Positions 1-7,450 of a stretch of 51,701 nt of DNA are shown piece after piece. Each line of letters opens with the position of its first letter. Position 1 is the stretch's first letter. The notes beneath the pieces were generated by a model, which worked only from the letters and a program-made list of their open reading frames with translations, made no database searches and had not been told where the DNA came from. The position numbers and the translations under genes are program-made. The stretch covers positions 1-51,701 of the forward strand of contig NZ_JAUSUJ010000037.1 of the NCBI RefSeq assembly GCF_030813915.1, given 5' to 3'. Source of the DNA: Rhodoplanes tepidamans. Its GTDB lineage: Bacteria; Pseudomonadota; Alphaproteobacteria; Rhizobiales; Xanthobacteraceae.

Positions 1-3
1 CTG

Positions 4-94
4 GGCTGCGCCCGGCTCGCGCCGGTCTTGAACGGGCGATTCGTCATACGACGAATCCTACATCACCTCGATCCGCCGATTCTTGCCCAGTCTC
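4..94. repeat. Left copy of a 91-bp inverted repeat that bounds the window
   Basis: This stretch reappears in inverted orientation at 51609-51699. By hand alignment there are about 6 mismatches over 91 positions and no gaps. The core is a stem-loop with arms GATTCGTC and GACGAATC around a 4-base loop, and the loop differs between the copies. It lies outside any gene I can support. Either it is a dispersed intergenic repeat or the sequence was cut where an assembly broke at a repeat. Confidence 0.85.
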
Positions 95-201
95 TTGCGC
101 TCCGCCCGGGCGACGACGAAAGCCGGGCTACGCTTGCCGAGCAGAGGAAGCTGTAACCCGGCAGTGGCTTGGGCTCTGCTTGGTTCCTGCGGTGCCCCTG
201 C

Positions 202-235
202 CCCCGATTTCGCTGCGCTCCATCGGGGCTACGGG
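202..235. repeat. Palindromic intergenic repeat, CCCCGAT/ATCGGGG type
   Basis: The arms CCCCGAT (202-208) and ATCGGGG (222-228) enclose TTCGCTGCGCTCC, followed by CTACGGG. The pattern of a core related to TTCGCTGCGCTCC flanked by GC arms and ending in GCTACGG recurs at 8757-8834 and 19495-19527. It belongs to a dispersed repeat family common between genes in Hyphomicrobiales. It sits downstream of lrgB. Confidence 0.6.
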
Positions 236-274
236 TGCCTCGGCGTGACGCCACGGCGTGACGCCCGCCCCCGC

Positions 275-1009
275 TCAGGGCAGCAGGTGGGCGAGCAGCG
301 GGGCGACGGCGACGTTGGCCATGCCGACCATCACCATCAAGAGGCCGGCGATGGTGCCCTCCTCGCGGCCGATCTGGTGGGCCCGGGCCGTGCCGACGCC
401 GTGGGCGCCGACGCCGAACAGCGCACCTTTGGCCATCGCCGAGCGCAGCGGCAGCCGCGCCAGCACGAGATCGCCGATCGCCGCGCCGGTGATGCCGGTC
501 ATCACCACGAACACGGCGGTGAGGTCCGGGATGCCGCCGATCTCGCCCGACATCTCGACCGCGAAGGGCGTGCTGATCGAGCGCGGCAGCAGGCTGAGCC
601 GCAGCGCCCCGTCGACGCCGAGCAGCGACGCCAGCCCCCAGCTCGACGCCACCGCGGTGACGCTGCCGACCGTGACGCCGACCACGAGGAGCGGCCAGTG
701 GCGCAGGATCATGGCGCGCTGCTCGTAGATCGGCACCGCGAAGGCGACCGTCACGGGCCCGAGCATCGCCACCAGCCAGCCGGTGCCGCGGATGTAGTCG
801 CGATAGGACTCGTGCAGCAGCAGCGCGGCGATCAGCAGCAGCGCCGGGGCGACGGCGAGCGGCATCAGCCACCAGCGCGGCCAGCGGCGGTGCAGCCGCT
901 TGGCCAGCACGTAGACCAGGATGGTGGCGGCCGACCAGGCGACCGCCCGGGCCAGCGGCGCCGCCGGCCAGGCGGGCAGCAGGTCAATCGGCGAGGCGGG
1001 CATGATCAT
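275..1009 (-). CDS. lrgB: LrgB/CidB family membrane protein
   Basis: This 244-residue integral membrane protein matches the LrgB family in its hydrophobic segments and in the conserved C-terminal half. That half has Ser-rich and Gly-rich loops around residues 140-215, including a GxxAHGxGTARA-type segment. LrgB acts with LrgA in the cytoplasmic membrane. The pair has been linked to control of murein hydrolase activity and, in some bacteria, to export of small metabolites such as glycolate or pyruvate. The gene overlaps the end of the upstream lrgA by 26 bases, so translational coupling is likely. Two in-frame ATG codons (1009 and 1003) could serve as start, and I took the first. The substrate here is unknown. 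Confidence 0.88.
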   Translation of the reverse strand: MIMPASPIDLLPAWPAAPLARAVAWSAATILVYVLAKRLHRRWPRWWLMPLAVAPALLLIAALLLHESYRDYIRGTGWLVAMLGPVTVAFAVPIYEQRAMILRHWPLLVVGVTVGSVTAVASSWGLASLLGVDGALRLSLLPRSISTPFAVEMSGEIGGIPDLTAVFVVMTGITGAAIGDLVLARLPLRSAMAKGALFGVGAHGVGTARAHQIGREEGTIAGLLMVMVGMANVAVAPLLAHLLP

Positions 1010-1424
1010 GGCGCTCGGTCCAGCGGTAGCAGAGATCGACGGTCAGGGCCGTCGCGCCCATCACGGCCGCCGTGCTGAGCACGATGACGGCGAGAATCTT
1101 CACGCCGAGCAGGCCGACCAGCTCGCCGTGATCGAGCACCACCAGCACGGCCGGCACGAAGAACAGCAGCATCTCGGCCAGGAACCAGTCGGCGCCGCGC
1201 TTCATGGTGGCGACCGGCAGGCGCCGCGCCGCGAGCGCCGCGAACGCCAGGGCGAGGCCAACGATGCCGCCCGGCACCGGCAGGCCGGTGGTGCGCACCA
1301 GCGCCTCGCCGGCCAGCCAGAAGGCGGCGACCACGCCGATCTGCAGCAGCCGGCTGCGGCGGACGCGCCGGCGGGACAGCACGGCGAGACGGCGGAGCGG
1401 CGGCGGCACAAGGCTGCGGGTCAT
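984..1424 (-). CDS. lrgA: LrgA/CidA family protein
   Basis: This 146-residue protein has a basic N-terminus (about residues 1-27) and four predicted membrane helices near 28-45, 50-67, 80-100 and 108-128. The pattern TGLPVPGGIVGL in helix 2 and the segment FLAEMLLFFVPA are typical of CidA/LrgA holin-like proteins. It is the first gene of an lrgA-lrgB operon. The start at 1424 excludes a long upstream extension that only shadows the divergent regulator gene. The family forms membrane oligomers with LrgB. Whether the role here is lysis control or metabolite export cannot be told from sequence. Confidence 0.85.
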   Translation of the reverse strand: MTRSLVPPPLRRLAVLSRRRVRRSRLLQIGVVAAFWLAGEALVRTTGLPVPGGIVGLALAFAALAARRLPVATMKRGADWFLAEMLLFFVPAVLVVLDHGELVGLLGVKILAVIVLSTAAVMGATALTVDLCYRWTERHDHARLAD

Positions 1425-1487
1425 GGCGGGGGTCCTCGATCTGCCGCGGAGGTTATATTGCATTGCGGTATGCGCAAAATGAATTGT

Positions 1488-1506
1488 ACGACTGATCTCC
1501 AGTCGT
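1488..1506. promoter_or_regulatory. Dyad in the lrgA-lysR intergenic region, candidate LysR operator
   Basis: A perfect 6-base inverted repeat, ACGACT (1488-1493) and AGTCGT (1501-1506), has a 7-base spacer and lies 14 bases before the LysR start codon. Its position between divergent lrgA and the regulator fits autoregulation and control of lrgAB. The spacing is not the classical T-N11-A form, so this is a candidate only. A weaker dyad, GCAT (1460-1463) and ATGC (1470-1473), is nearby. Confidence 0.4.
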
Positions 1507-1520
1507 GTATGGAATAGATC

Positions 1521-2411
1521 ATGGAATTCAGGACGCTGCGGGCCTTCGTGGAAGTGGTGCGGCAGGGCGGCTTCTCGCCGGCCGCCAAGGTCGTGTTCGC
1601 CACCCAGTCGACGGTCAGCAAGGCGGTGCGCCAGCTCGAGCAGGAGATCGGCCTGCCGCTGCTCGACCGGCTGGGCCATCGCGTCGCGCCGACGGCGGCC
1701 GGCGAGATCGTCTACCGGCGGGCGGTGCGGCTGCTCGCCGAGCGCGACGACCTCGGCGCCGAGCTGGCCGAGCTGCGCGGGCTGCGCCGCGGCACGCTGC
1801 GCCTCGGCCTGCCGCCGATCGGCAGCAGCGTGCTGTTCGCCCCGCTCGTCGCCGCCTACCGGCAGCGCCACCCGGAGATCGAGATCCGCCTGGTCGAGCA
1901 CGGCAGCGAGCGGCTGGAGGAGCTGCTGGAGGCCGGCGAGATCGACTTCGCCGGCCTGCTCACCCCGATCGCCCCGGCCTTCGCCCAGCAGCCGGTGCGC
2001 AGCGAGCCCGTGATGGCGCTGCTCGCCCCCGACCACCCGCTCGCCGGCCGCCCCGCCGTGCGGCTCGGCGACCTGCGGGACACGCCGTTCATCCTGTTCG
2101 AGAGCGGCTTCGCGCTGAACCGCATCATCCTCGACGCCTGCCGGCGCGACGGCTTCGAGCCGACCGTGGTGGCGCGCAGCAGCCAGATCGACTTCATCGC
2201 CGGGCTCGCCGGCGCCGGGCTCGGCGTCGCCTTCCTGCCCCGGATGATCGCGATGCAGCGCACCGAGGTGCCGATCGGCCTCGTCCTGCTCGACGCGCCC
2301 GGCACCGACTGGACCATGGCGATGGCCTGGCGGCGCGACGCCTGGCTGCCGCCCGCCGGCGCGGCCTGGCTGGCGCTGCTGCGCGAGACCTGGAAGGACG
2401 ACGCCGCCTGA
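1521..2411 (+). CDS. LysR family transcriptional regulator
   Basis: This 296-residue protein has an N-terminal winged helix-turn-helix (about residues 1-60). It contains the typical pattern of Ser/Ala-rich turn, STVSKAVRQLE recognition helix and IGLPLLDR. A C-terminal periplasmic-binding-like effector domain follows (about 88-290). It is transcribed divergently from lrgAB, the usual arrangement for a LysR activator of its neighbours, as with CidR and cidAB. The effector could be a weak organic acid by analogy, but nothing in the sequence shows this. It belongs to the CynR/CysB-type branch by general appearance. Confidence 0.88.
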   Translation: MEFRTLRAFVEVVRQGGFSPAAKVVFATQSTVSKAVRQLEQEIGLPLLDRLGHRVAPTAAGEIVYRRAVRLLAERDDLGAELAELRGLRRGTLRLGLPPIGSSVLFAPLVAAYRQRHPEIEIRLVEHGSERLEELLEAGEIDFAGLLTPIAPAFAQQPVRSEPVMALLAPDHPLAGRPAVRLGDLRDTPFILFESGFALNRIILDACRRDGFEPTVVARSSQIDFIAGLAGAGLGVAFLPRMIAMQRTEVPIGLVLLDAPGTDWTMAMAWRRDAWLPPAGAAWLALLRETWKDDAA

Positions 2412-2413
2412 CC

Positions 2414-2625
2414 CGGGGGCGGCCCCCCACAGGCGCCAAGTTAGGAGTTAAGGCACAACCTCTCGGTGGTCGTCGTCCGCGCAGGCGGACGACCCAGTAT
2501 CCACCAGCGTTCGTTGCTTCAGTCGAAACGCTGCGGCGTACTGGGTGCTCCGCCTTCGCGGAGCACGACGGCGGAGGGGCTTCGGGCCTGAACCTGGCGC
2601 CTATGGGGCGGCCCCCGCCCCCCCG
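2414..2625. repeat. Composite palindromic element, about 210 bp (MITE-like)
   Basis: The element reads as nested inverted repeats. The outer arms are GGGGGCGGCCCCC followed by an AGGCGCCAAGTT-like stretch near 2415-2443, matched by the inverse near 2590-2625. Inside are two 9-bp hairpins, GTCGTCCGC/GCGGACGAC (2472-2493) and GTGCTCCGC/GCGGAGCAC (2545-2566). The centre pairs ACCCAGTA (2492-2499) with TACTGGGT (2539-2546) and CAGCGTT (2505-2511) with AACGCTG (2527-2533). No coding capacity or target-site duplication is evident. It resembles known Bradyrhizobium-type intergenic repeats. Confidence 0.75.
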
Positions 2626-2640
2626 CGGGACGCCGGGCGG

Positions 2641-2682
2641 CACACGCGACGCACCACACGCGACGCATCACACGCGACGCAT
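2641..2682. repeat. 14-bp tandem repeat, three copies
   Basis: Three back-to-back copies of CACACGCGACGCAY occupy 2641-2654, 2655-2668 and 2669-2682, differing only in the last base. A degraded partial copy follows. The array lies between the composite palindrome and the terminator of the IalB-like gene. It is too short and lacks spacers, so it is not CRISPR. Confidence 0.85.
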
Positions 2683-2690
2683 CAGATACG

Positions 2691-2716
2691 AAAAAGCGCG
2701 CCGCAGGGGCGCGCTT
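2691..2716 (-). terminator. Rho-independent terminator of the IalB-like gene
   Basis: The arms AAGCGCGCC (2694-2702) and GGCGCGCTT (2708-2716) form a 9-bp stem with a 5-base loop. Read on the minus strand, the stem ends in a run of five T (2691-2695). It lies 58 bases past the stop codon at 2774. Confidence 0.85.
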
Positions 2717-2773
2717 CTCGAAACGTCCGGTCGAAAGGTCCGGCGTGCCCCGTCCGGCGGACGGGGCCGCGGC

Positions 2774-3577
2774 TCAGCGGCTCGGCGCCGGCGCGGCGCC
2801 GCCCTGGCCCTCGAGCTTCTTGCGCGCCTCCTCGGCCCGCTTCTGGAGCTCTTCCTGCAGCTTCTTCTGCTGCTCCTCGAACACCTTCGGGTCGGTGGGC
2901 GGGCCCTCGTTGGCCTTCTTGAAGTCGGTCAGCGGCAGCGGGAACGAGATCGCCGCGCCGGCCAGGTTGATGGCCTGGATGGTCAGCATCTGGCCGGCCT
3001 TGAGCTTGCCGACCATGTCGGCCGTCGCCTCGTAGTCGGCCATGCAGCCGTTGGCGAAGCAGGTGAAGAACGGGCCCGTCATCGGCTGCTGCTGGTCGAT
3101 GATCAGGCGGGTGCCGTACTGCAGCTGCAGGGGCGACGGCAGGGTGATGCGGAACAGCTTCTTGGGCTCGCCCTCCGGCTCGATGAGCGCAGCGGCGACC
3201 ACCGGCTGGCCGGCCTCGGTGCGGGCGTCCTTGCCGGTGAAGCAGACCTGCTTGGCGTTCGGGTCCTGGCCCTTGCCGCAGAACTTCGCCCACGGCGAGT
3301 AGATCAGCTGCGGCATCTGCGGCTGGCCCGGCTGGGCCTGCTGCGGGGCCGGCGCCGGGGCGGGCTGCTGGGCCTGGGCGGGACGCTGCGCCGGCTTCGC
3401 CGGCTGCGCCGGACGGGCGGGCTGGGCCGGCGCCGGGCGGGCCGGCTGCGGCTGCTGGGCCTGGGCGGAGACGACGGCGAGCACCGACACCGCGGAGATC
3501 GACACGAGCGCCGCCGTTGCCTTCGTAAGCGATCGCCGCACCGGGCGAGCCGGTGCGAGTGGGCTCAGACGGGTCAT
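2774..3577 (-). CDS. Invasion-associated locus B (IalB) family secreted protein
   Basis: This 267-residue protein begins with a twin-basic N-terminus and a signal peptide of about 41 residues ending SAQA. A Pro/Ala/Gln-rich linker (about 42-90) follows, then an IalB domain (about 91-225). The domain has paired cysteines (FCGKG...VCFTGKD and FTCFANGCMADYEA) and the segment LQLQYGTRLIID typical of the family. The last 40 residues are a Lys/Glu-rich probable coiled coil, which is unusual for short IalB proteins. The start at 3577 is supported by an AGAGGA ribosome binding site. IalB of Bartonella is an envelope protein needed for erythrocyte invasion. In free-living relatives the family is generic and its function is unknown. 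Confidence 0.85.
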   Translation of the reverse strand: MTRLSPLAPARPVRRSLTKATAALVSISAVSVLAVVSAQAQQPQPARPAPAQPARPAQPAKPAQRPAQAQQPAPAPAPQQAQPGQPQMPQLIYSPWAKFCGKGQDPNAKQVCFTGKDARTEAGQPVVAAALIEPEGEPKKLFRITLPSPLQLQYGTRLIIDQQQPMTGPFFTCFANGCMADYEATADMVGKLKAGQMLTIQAINLAGAAISFPLPLTDFKKANEGPPTDPKVFEEQQKKLQEELQKRAEEARKKLEGQGGAAPAPSR

Positions 3578-3850
3578 CGAAATCCTCTTCAGTTGCCGTG
3601 CCGCAAATGCCGTGTCGCGAGGTGCCGCGAGGCGTGGCCGTCTGGCGTGCCGTGCGGCGGAAGACCGGCGGGCGACGCGCGTCCCCCTGGCGAGGGCTGT
3701 AACACCGTCTAAATGCGGCAGTAAAGTGGCCCTTCCCGAAGAGCGCGGCGCGCCTGCCGCAGGGGTTTTCGATCGACACCCCTGCACGTCCGCCGCGGCC
3801 CGCTCCGGGGGTGCCGGGGTGGCGCCCGCGGACCGTGCTAGCGTGCCGGC

Positions 3851-5707
3851 ATGCGCCGAATCGGAACCCCGCCACCGGCCCTGCCGCGCCCCCGCCCCCC
3901 GGGTCGCCCGGCGATGCTCGCCCTGGCGGTGCTCGCGACCGTCGCGGCGGTGGTGCCCGGCCCGGCCGCCCGGGCCGGCGAGGCGACCCACGCCATCGCC
4001 ATGCACGGCGCCCCGGCCCTGCCGCCGGACTTCCCGCACTTCCGCTATGCCGATCCGGAGGCGCCGAAGGGCGGCCGGCTGACCCTCGGGGTGCTCGGCA
4101 CCTTCGACAGCCTCAACCCCTTCGTGGTCCGCGGCCTGCCCGTGCAGATGGTGCGCGGCCACGTGATCGAGAGCCTGCTGACCCGCGGCTACGACGAGCC
4201 GTTCACGCTCTACGGGCTGCTGGCGAGCCGGGTCGAGACCGACCCGGCGCGCAGCTTCGTCACCTTCGGGATCGATCCCGACGCCGCCTTCGCCGACGGC
4301 GCGCCGGTGACGGCCGAGGACGTGATCTTCTCCTGGCGGCTTCTGCGCGACCACGGCCGGCCCAACTACCGCACCTACTACGCCAAGGTGGCGAAGGCCG
4401 AGGCGCTGGGGCCGCGGACGGTGCGCTTCGACCTCGCCGGTGCCGACGACCGCGAGCTGCCGCTGATCCTCGGCCTGATGCCGATCCTGCCGCGCCACGC
4501 GGTCGACCCGGAGCGCTTCGAGGAGACGACGCTCGAGCCGCCGCTCGGCAGCGGCCCCTACGTGGTCGCCGCGGTCGACGCCGGCCGCAGCGTCACGCTG
4601 GCGCGCAACCCGCGTTACTGGGGCCGCGACCGCGCCGTCAACCGGGGCCTGTGGAACTTCGACACCATCCGGCTCGACTGGTACCGCGACGACGCCGCGT
4701 ATTTCGAGGCGTTCCGCAAGGGGCTCTACGACCTGCGGGCGGAAACCGATCCGGGCCGCTGGGAGACCGGCTACGACTTCCCGGCGGCGCGCGAGGGCCG
4801 CGTCGTCCGGGAGGAGTTCCCGACCGGCCTGCCGCGCGGCATGGCGGCCTTCGTGTTCAACACCCGCCGGCCGGTGTTCTCCGACATCCGGGTGCGCGAG
4901 GCGGTCGTCCGGCTGTTCGACTTCGAGTGGATCAACACGAACCTGTTCTTCGGCCGCTACCGGCGGACCGGCAGCTTCTTCGAGGGCAGCGAGCTCTCCC
5001 ATCGCGGCCGCCCGGCCGACGCCGCCGAGCGCGCCCTGCTCGCCCCCTTCCCCGACGCGGTGCGGCCCGACGTGATGGCCGGCACCGACGCGCCGCCCGT
5101 CACCGACGGCTCCGGCCGCGACCGCGCCACCCTCAAGGCGGCGCTCGATCTCCTCGGCGCGGCCGGCTTCAGGCTCGACGGCGGGGTGCTTCGCCACACC
5201 GCGACCGGCCAGCCGCTCGCCTTCGAGATCCTGGTCACCAGCAAGGACCAGGAGCGCCTGGCGCTCGCCTTCGCCCGCACCCTGGAGCGGGCCGGCATCG
5301 CGCCGGCGATCCGCATGGTCGACGCCGTGCAGTTCGAGCAGCGCCGCATCCAGTTCGACTTCGACATGATCCCCAACCGCTGGGAGCAGTCGCTGTCGCC
5401 CGGCAACGAGCAGGCGTTCTACTGGGGCTCCGCCGCGGCCGACGAGCCGGGCAGCCGCAACTACATGGGGGTCCGCTCGCCGGCCGTCGACGCGATGATC
5501 GCCGCGGTGCTGCGCGCCCGTACCCGCGAGGACCTCGTCTCCGCCGTGCGGGCGCTCGACCGCGTGCTGGTGTCGGGCGTCTACGTCGTCCCTTTGTATC
5601 ACCTGCCCACCCAGTGGGTCGCCCGATGGAGCGAGGTCCGCCACCCGGCGGCCACGTCGCTGTATGGCTGGCTCCCTGAAACATGGTGGCGCGCCGGCGG
5701 CCGCTAG
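3851..5707 (+). CDS. YejA-like extracellular solute-binding protein, family 5
   Basis: This 618-residue periplasmic binding protein has an N-terminal signal sequence (hydrophobic core about residues 22-41). A mature start like HAIAMHGAPALPPDF and the segment DPEAPKGGRLTLGVLGTFDSLNPF are hallmarks of the YejA/microcin C-type oligopeptide binding proteins of ABC importers. No permease or ATPase gene is adjacent, so it must use transporter parts encoded elsewhere or act alone. The first ATG has no convincing Shine-Dalgarno sequence, and a second at 3914 would still leave a short signal peptide. It is divergent from the IalB-like gene across 273 bases. The ligand is probably a peptide or peptide-like compound by family. 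Confidence 0.85.
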   Translation: MRRIGTPPPALPRPRPPGRPAMLALAVLATVAAVVPGPAARAGEATHAIAMHGAPALPPDFPHFRYADPEAPKGGRLTLGVLGTFDSLNPFVVRGLPVQMVRGHVIESLLTRGYDEPFTLYGLLASRVETDPARSFVTFGIDPDAAFADGAPVTAEDVIFSWRLLRDHGRPNYRTYYAKVAKAEALGPRTVRFDLAGADDRELPLILGLMPILPRHAVDPERFEETTLEPPLGSGPYVVAAVDAGRSVTLARNPRYWGRDRAVNRGLWNFDTIRLDWYRDDAAYFEAFRKGLYDLRAETDPGRWETGYDFPAAREGRVVREEFPTGLPRGMAAFVFNTRRPVFSDIRVREAVVRLFDFEWINTNLFFGRYRRTGSFFEGSELSHRGRPADAAERALLAPFPDAVRPDVMAGTDAPPVTDGSGRDRATLKAALDLLGAAGFRLDGGVLRHTATGQPLAFEILVTSKDQERLALAFARTLERAGIAPAIRMVDAVQFEQRRIQFDFDMIPNRWEQSLSPGNEQAFYWGSAAADEPGSRNYMGVRSPAVDAMIAAVLRARTREDLVSAVRALDRVLVSGVYVVPLYHLPTQWVARWSEVRHPAATSLYGWLPETWWRAGGR

Positions 5708-5790
5708 ATACTCTTCCCTCGGACCAGCAGGACGATTCGCGGCCGGGGCCACGGCGGCGCGCTCCTGATCAGGTCCGCAAGGATGCGGCG

Positions 5791-7359
5791 ATGATTCTCG
5801 GCGACACCTCACCCGACGAGCTCCTGCAGGCGCAGCACGCCGGCCGGGTCACCCTCGACGACCTGATCGCCCGGGCGATCGCGAAGAGCCCGGACGCGGT
5901 CGCGCTGGTCGACGCCGCCCACCGCACGACCACCTGCGGCGGGGCGCCGCTGCGGCTCACCTGGGCCGAGGTCGACCGCGCCGTCGCGGCGATCGCGGCC
6001 CGGCTGCGCTCGCTCGGCCTGGCGACCGACGCCGTGGTGGCGCTGCACGGGCCCAACACGGCCGAGCAGGTGCTGGCGCTGCTCGGGGTGCTGCGCGCCG
6101 GCATGATCGCGGCGCCGCTGCCGCTGCTGTGGCGGCGCGCCGAGCTCGCCCAGGCGCTCGACCGGGTCAGCGCCAAGGCGATCGTCGCCGGCGGCCGGGT
6201 CGGCGACACCCGCCTCGTCGACGTCGCCATGACGGCGGCGGCCGACTGCTTCACGGTGCGCACGGTGTGCGGCTTCGGGCCGGACCTGCCGGACGGCATG
6301 GTGCCGCTCGACCCGGTGCTGGCGGCGCCTCCGGCCGCGCCGGTGCCGGTCGTCGAGCGGCCCGTCAACCCGGCCGCGCATGTGGCGGTCGTCACCTTCG
6401 ACACCGATCTCGGCGGCCCCGTCGCGGTCGGCCGCAATCACGTCGAGCTGCTCGCCGCCGGCCTGTCGATCGCGCTCGAATGCCGGATGGAGCACGCCAC
6501 CACGGTGGTCTCGACCCTGCAGCCGTCGTCGCTCGCCGGCCTCTCCACCGGGCTGGTGCCGTGGCTGCTGCTCGGCGGCACGCTCGCCCTGCACCCGCCG
6601 TTCGACGCCGCCGTGCTGGGCGACCAGCTCGCCGCCCTCGACGGCCGCGTGCTGGCGCTGCCCGGGCCGCTCGCCCAGCGGCTCGCCGAAGCCGGCGTGC
6701 TCGGCCGCGCCGCCGGCCTGAAGAGCGTCATCGCGGTGTGGCGGACGCCCGAGCGGCTCGCCGCCGCGGCCGACTGGACGACCGCCGGCTGCGCCCTGGT
6801 TGACCTCCAGGTGTTCGGCGAGACCGGGCTGATCGCCGCCCGCCGCGGCCCCGACGGCCGCCCCGCCGCGATCACGGCCGGCGCCGTGACGGCGCCACGC
6901 ACCACGCCGGGCGCGACGCTGGTCGCCGAGATCGCCCGCTCGGAGCTCGGCACGCTGAAGATCCGCGGCTCGATGGTGCCGCGCCATCCCTTCCCGCCCG
7001 GCGCCGCGCGCGGCAACGCGCCGTTCCTGCAGGTCGGGCCCGACCTGTATGTCGACACCCGCCAGCCCTGCCGGGTCGAGAAGGGCGCCGGCATCCTCAC
7101 CGTGACGGCGCCGCCCTCCGGCTTCGTCTCGATCGGCGGCTACCGGGTGGCGCTGTCGGAGATCGAGCGCGTCACCGACGACATCGCGCCCGGCACCACG
7201 CTGCTCGCCCTGCCCGACATCCTGATGGGCCAGCGCCTGTTCGGCCATGCCGGCCACGGCGAGGAGACCCGCGCGGCGCTGGCCGAGCGCGGCATCTCGC
7301 CCCTCGTGGTCGCCGCCTTCCGGGACCGCCGCGGCGCCGCCGAGTCGGCCGCCGCGTGA
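5791..7359 (+). CDS. Class I adenylate-forming-like protein with degenerate motifs (putative pseudoenzyme)
   Basis: This 522-residue protein has the overall plan of an acyl-CoA synthetase/AMP-binding enzyme. Recognisable regions are the N-terminal LTWAEVDRAVAAIAARL segment, LGVLRAGMIAAPLP, a QVFGETGL segment (about 340-350) where YGxTE normally lies, and a hinge-like FVSIGGYRVALSEIERV (about 443-460). The phosphate-binding motif A3, normally rich in Ser/Thr/Gly, is replaced by TFDTDLGGPVAV (about 202-213). The C-terminus ends without the catalytic A10 lysine. It may therefore bind ligand without adenylating it. The start at 5791 has an AAGGA site 8 bases upstream. It lies directly before a GGDEF-like gene on the same strand. 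Confidence 0.75.
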   Translation: MILGDTSPDELLQAQHAGRVTLDDLIARAIAKSPDAVALVDAAHRTTTCGGAPLRLTWAEVDRAVAAIAARLRSLGLATDAVVALHGPNTAEQVLALLGVLRAGMIAAPLPLLWRRAELAQALDRVSAKAIVAGGRVGDTRLVDVAMTAAADCFTVRTVCGFGPDLPDGMVPLDPVLAAPPAAPVPVVERPVNPAAHVAVVTFDTDLGGPVAVGRNHVELLAAGLSIALECRMEHATTVVSTLQPSSLAGLSTGLVPWLLLGGTLALHPPFDAAVLGDQLAALDGRVLALPGPLAQRLAEAGVLGRAAGLKSVIAVWRTPERLAAAADWTTAGCALVDLQVFGETGLIAARRGPDGRPAAITAGAVTAPRTTPGATLVAEIARSELGTLKIRGSMVPRHPFPPGAARGNAPFLQVGPDLYVDTRQPCRVEKGAGILTVTAPPSGFVSIGGYRVALSEIERVTDDIAPGTTLLALPDILMGQRLFGHAGHGEETRAALAERGISPLVVAAFRDRRGAAESAAA

Positions 7360-7450
7360 GCGCGCCACGACTCGCCGGGCTCACGGAAGCGTTGACGCCG
7401 CGTTAACGGCGATCGCATAGGCTGCACGGCGTCCTGCCCGAGGAGCGTCG

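Noticed and set aside
63-872. A 269-residue minus-strand frame over lrgB
   Set aside because: Arg/Ala-rich shadow of lrgB, whose own frame has clear membrane helices and family motifs.
2641-2682. Possible CRISPR array
   Set aside because: Units are 14 bp, directly adjacent and without spacers. No cas genes are in the window.
1505-3712. A 735-residue plus-strand reading frame
   Set aside because: It runs through the LysR gene in another frame and across the IalB-like gene, and is Arg/Ala/Gly-rich as expected of GC-rich shadow frames.
2774-5812. A 1012-residue minus-strand frame
   Set aside because: Only the last 267 residues form the IalB-like protein. The rest is antisense to the binding-protein gene.
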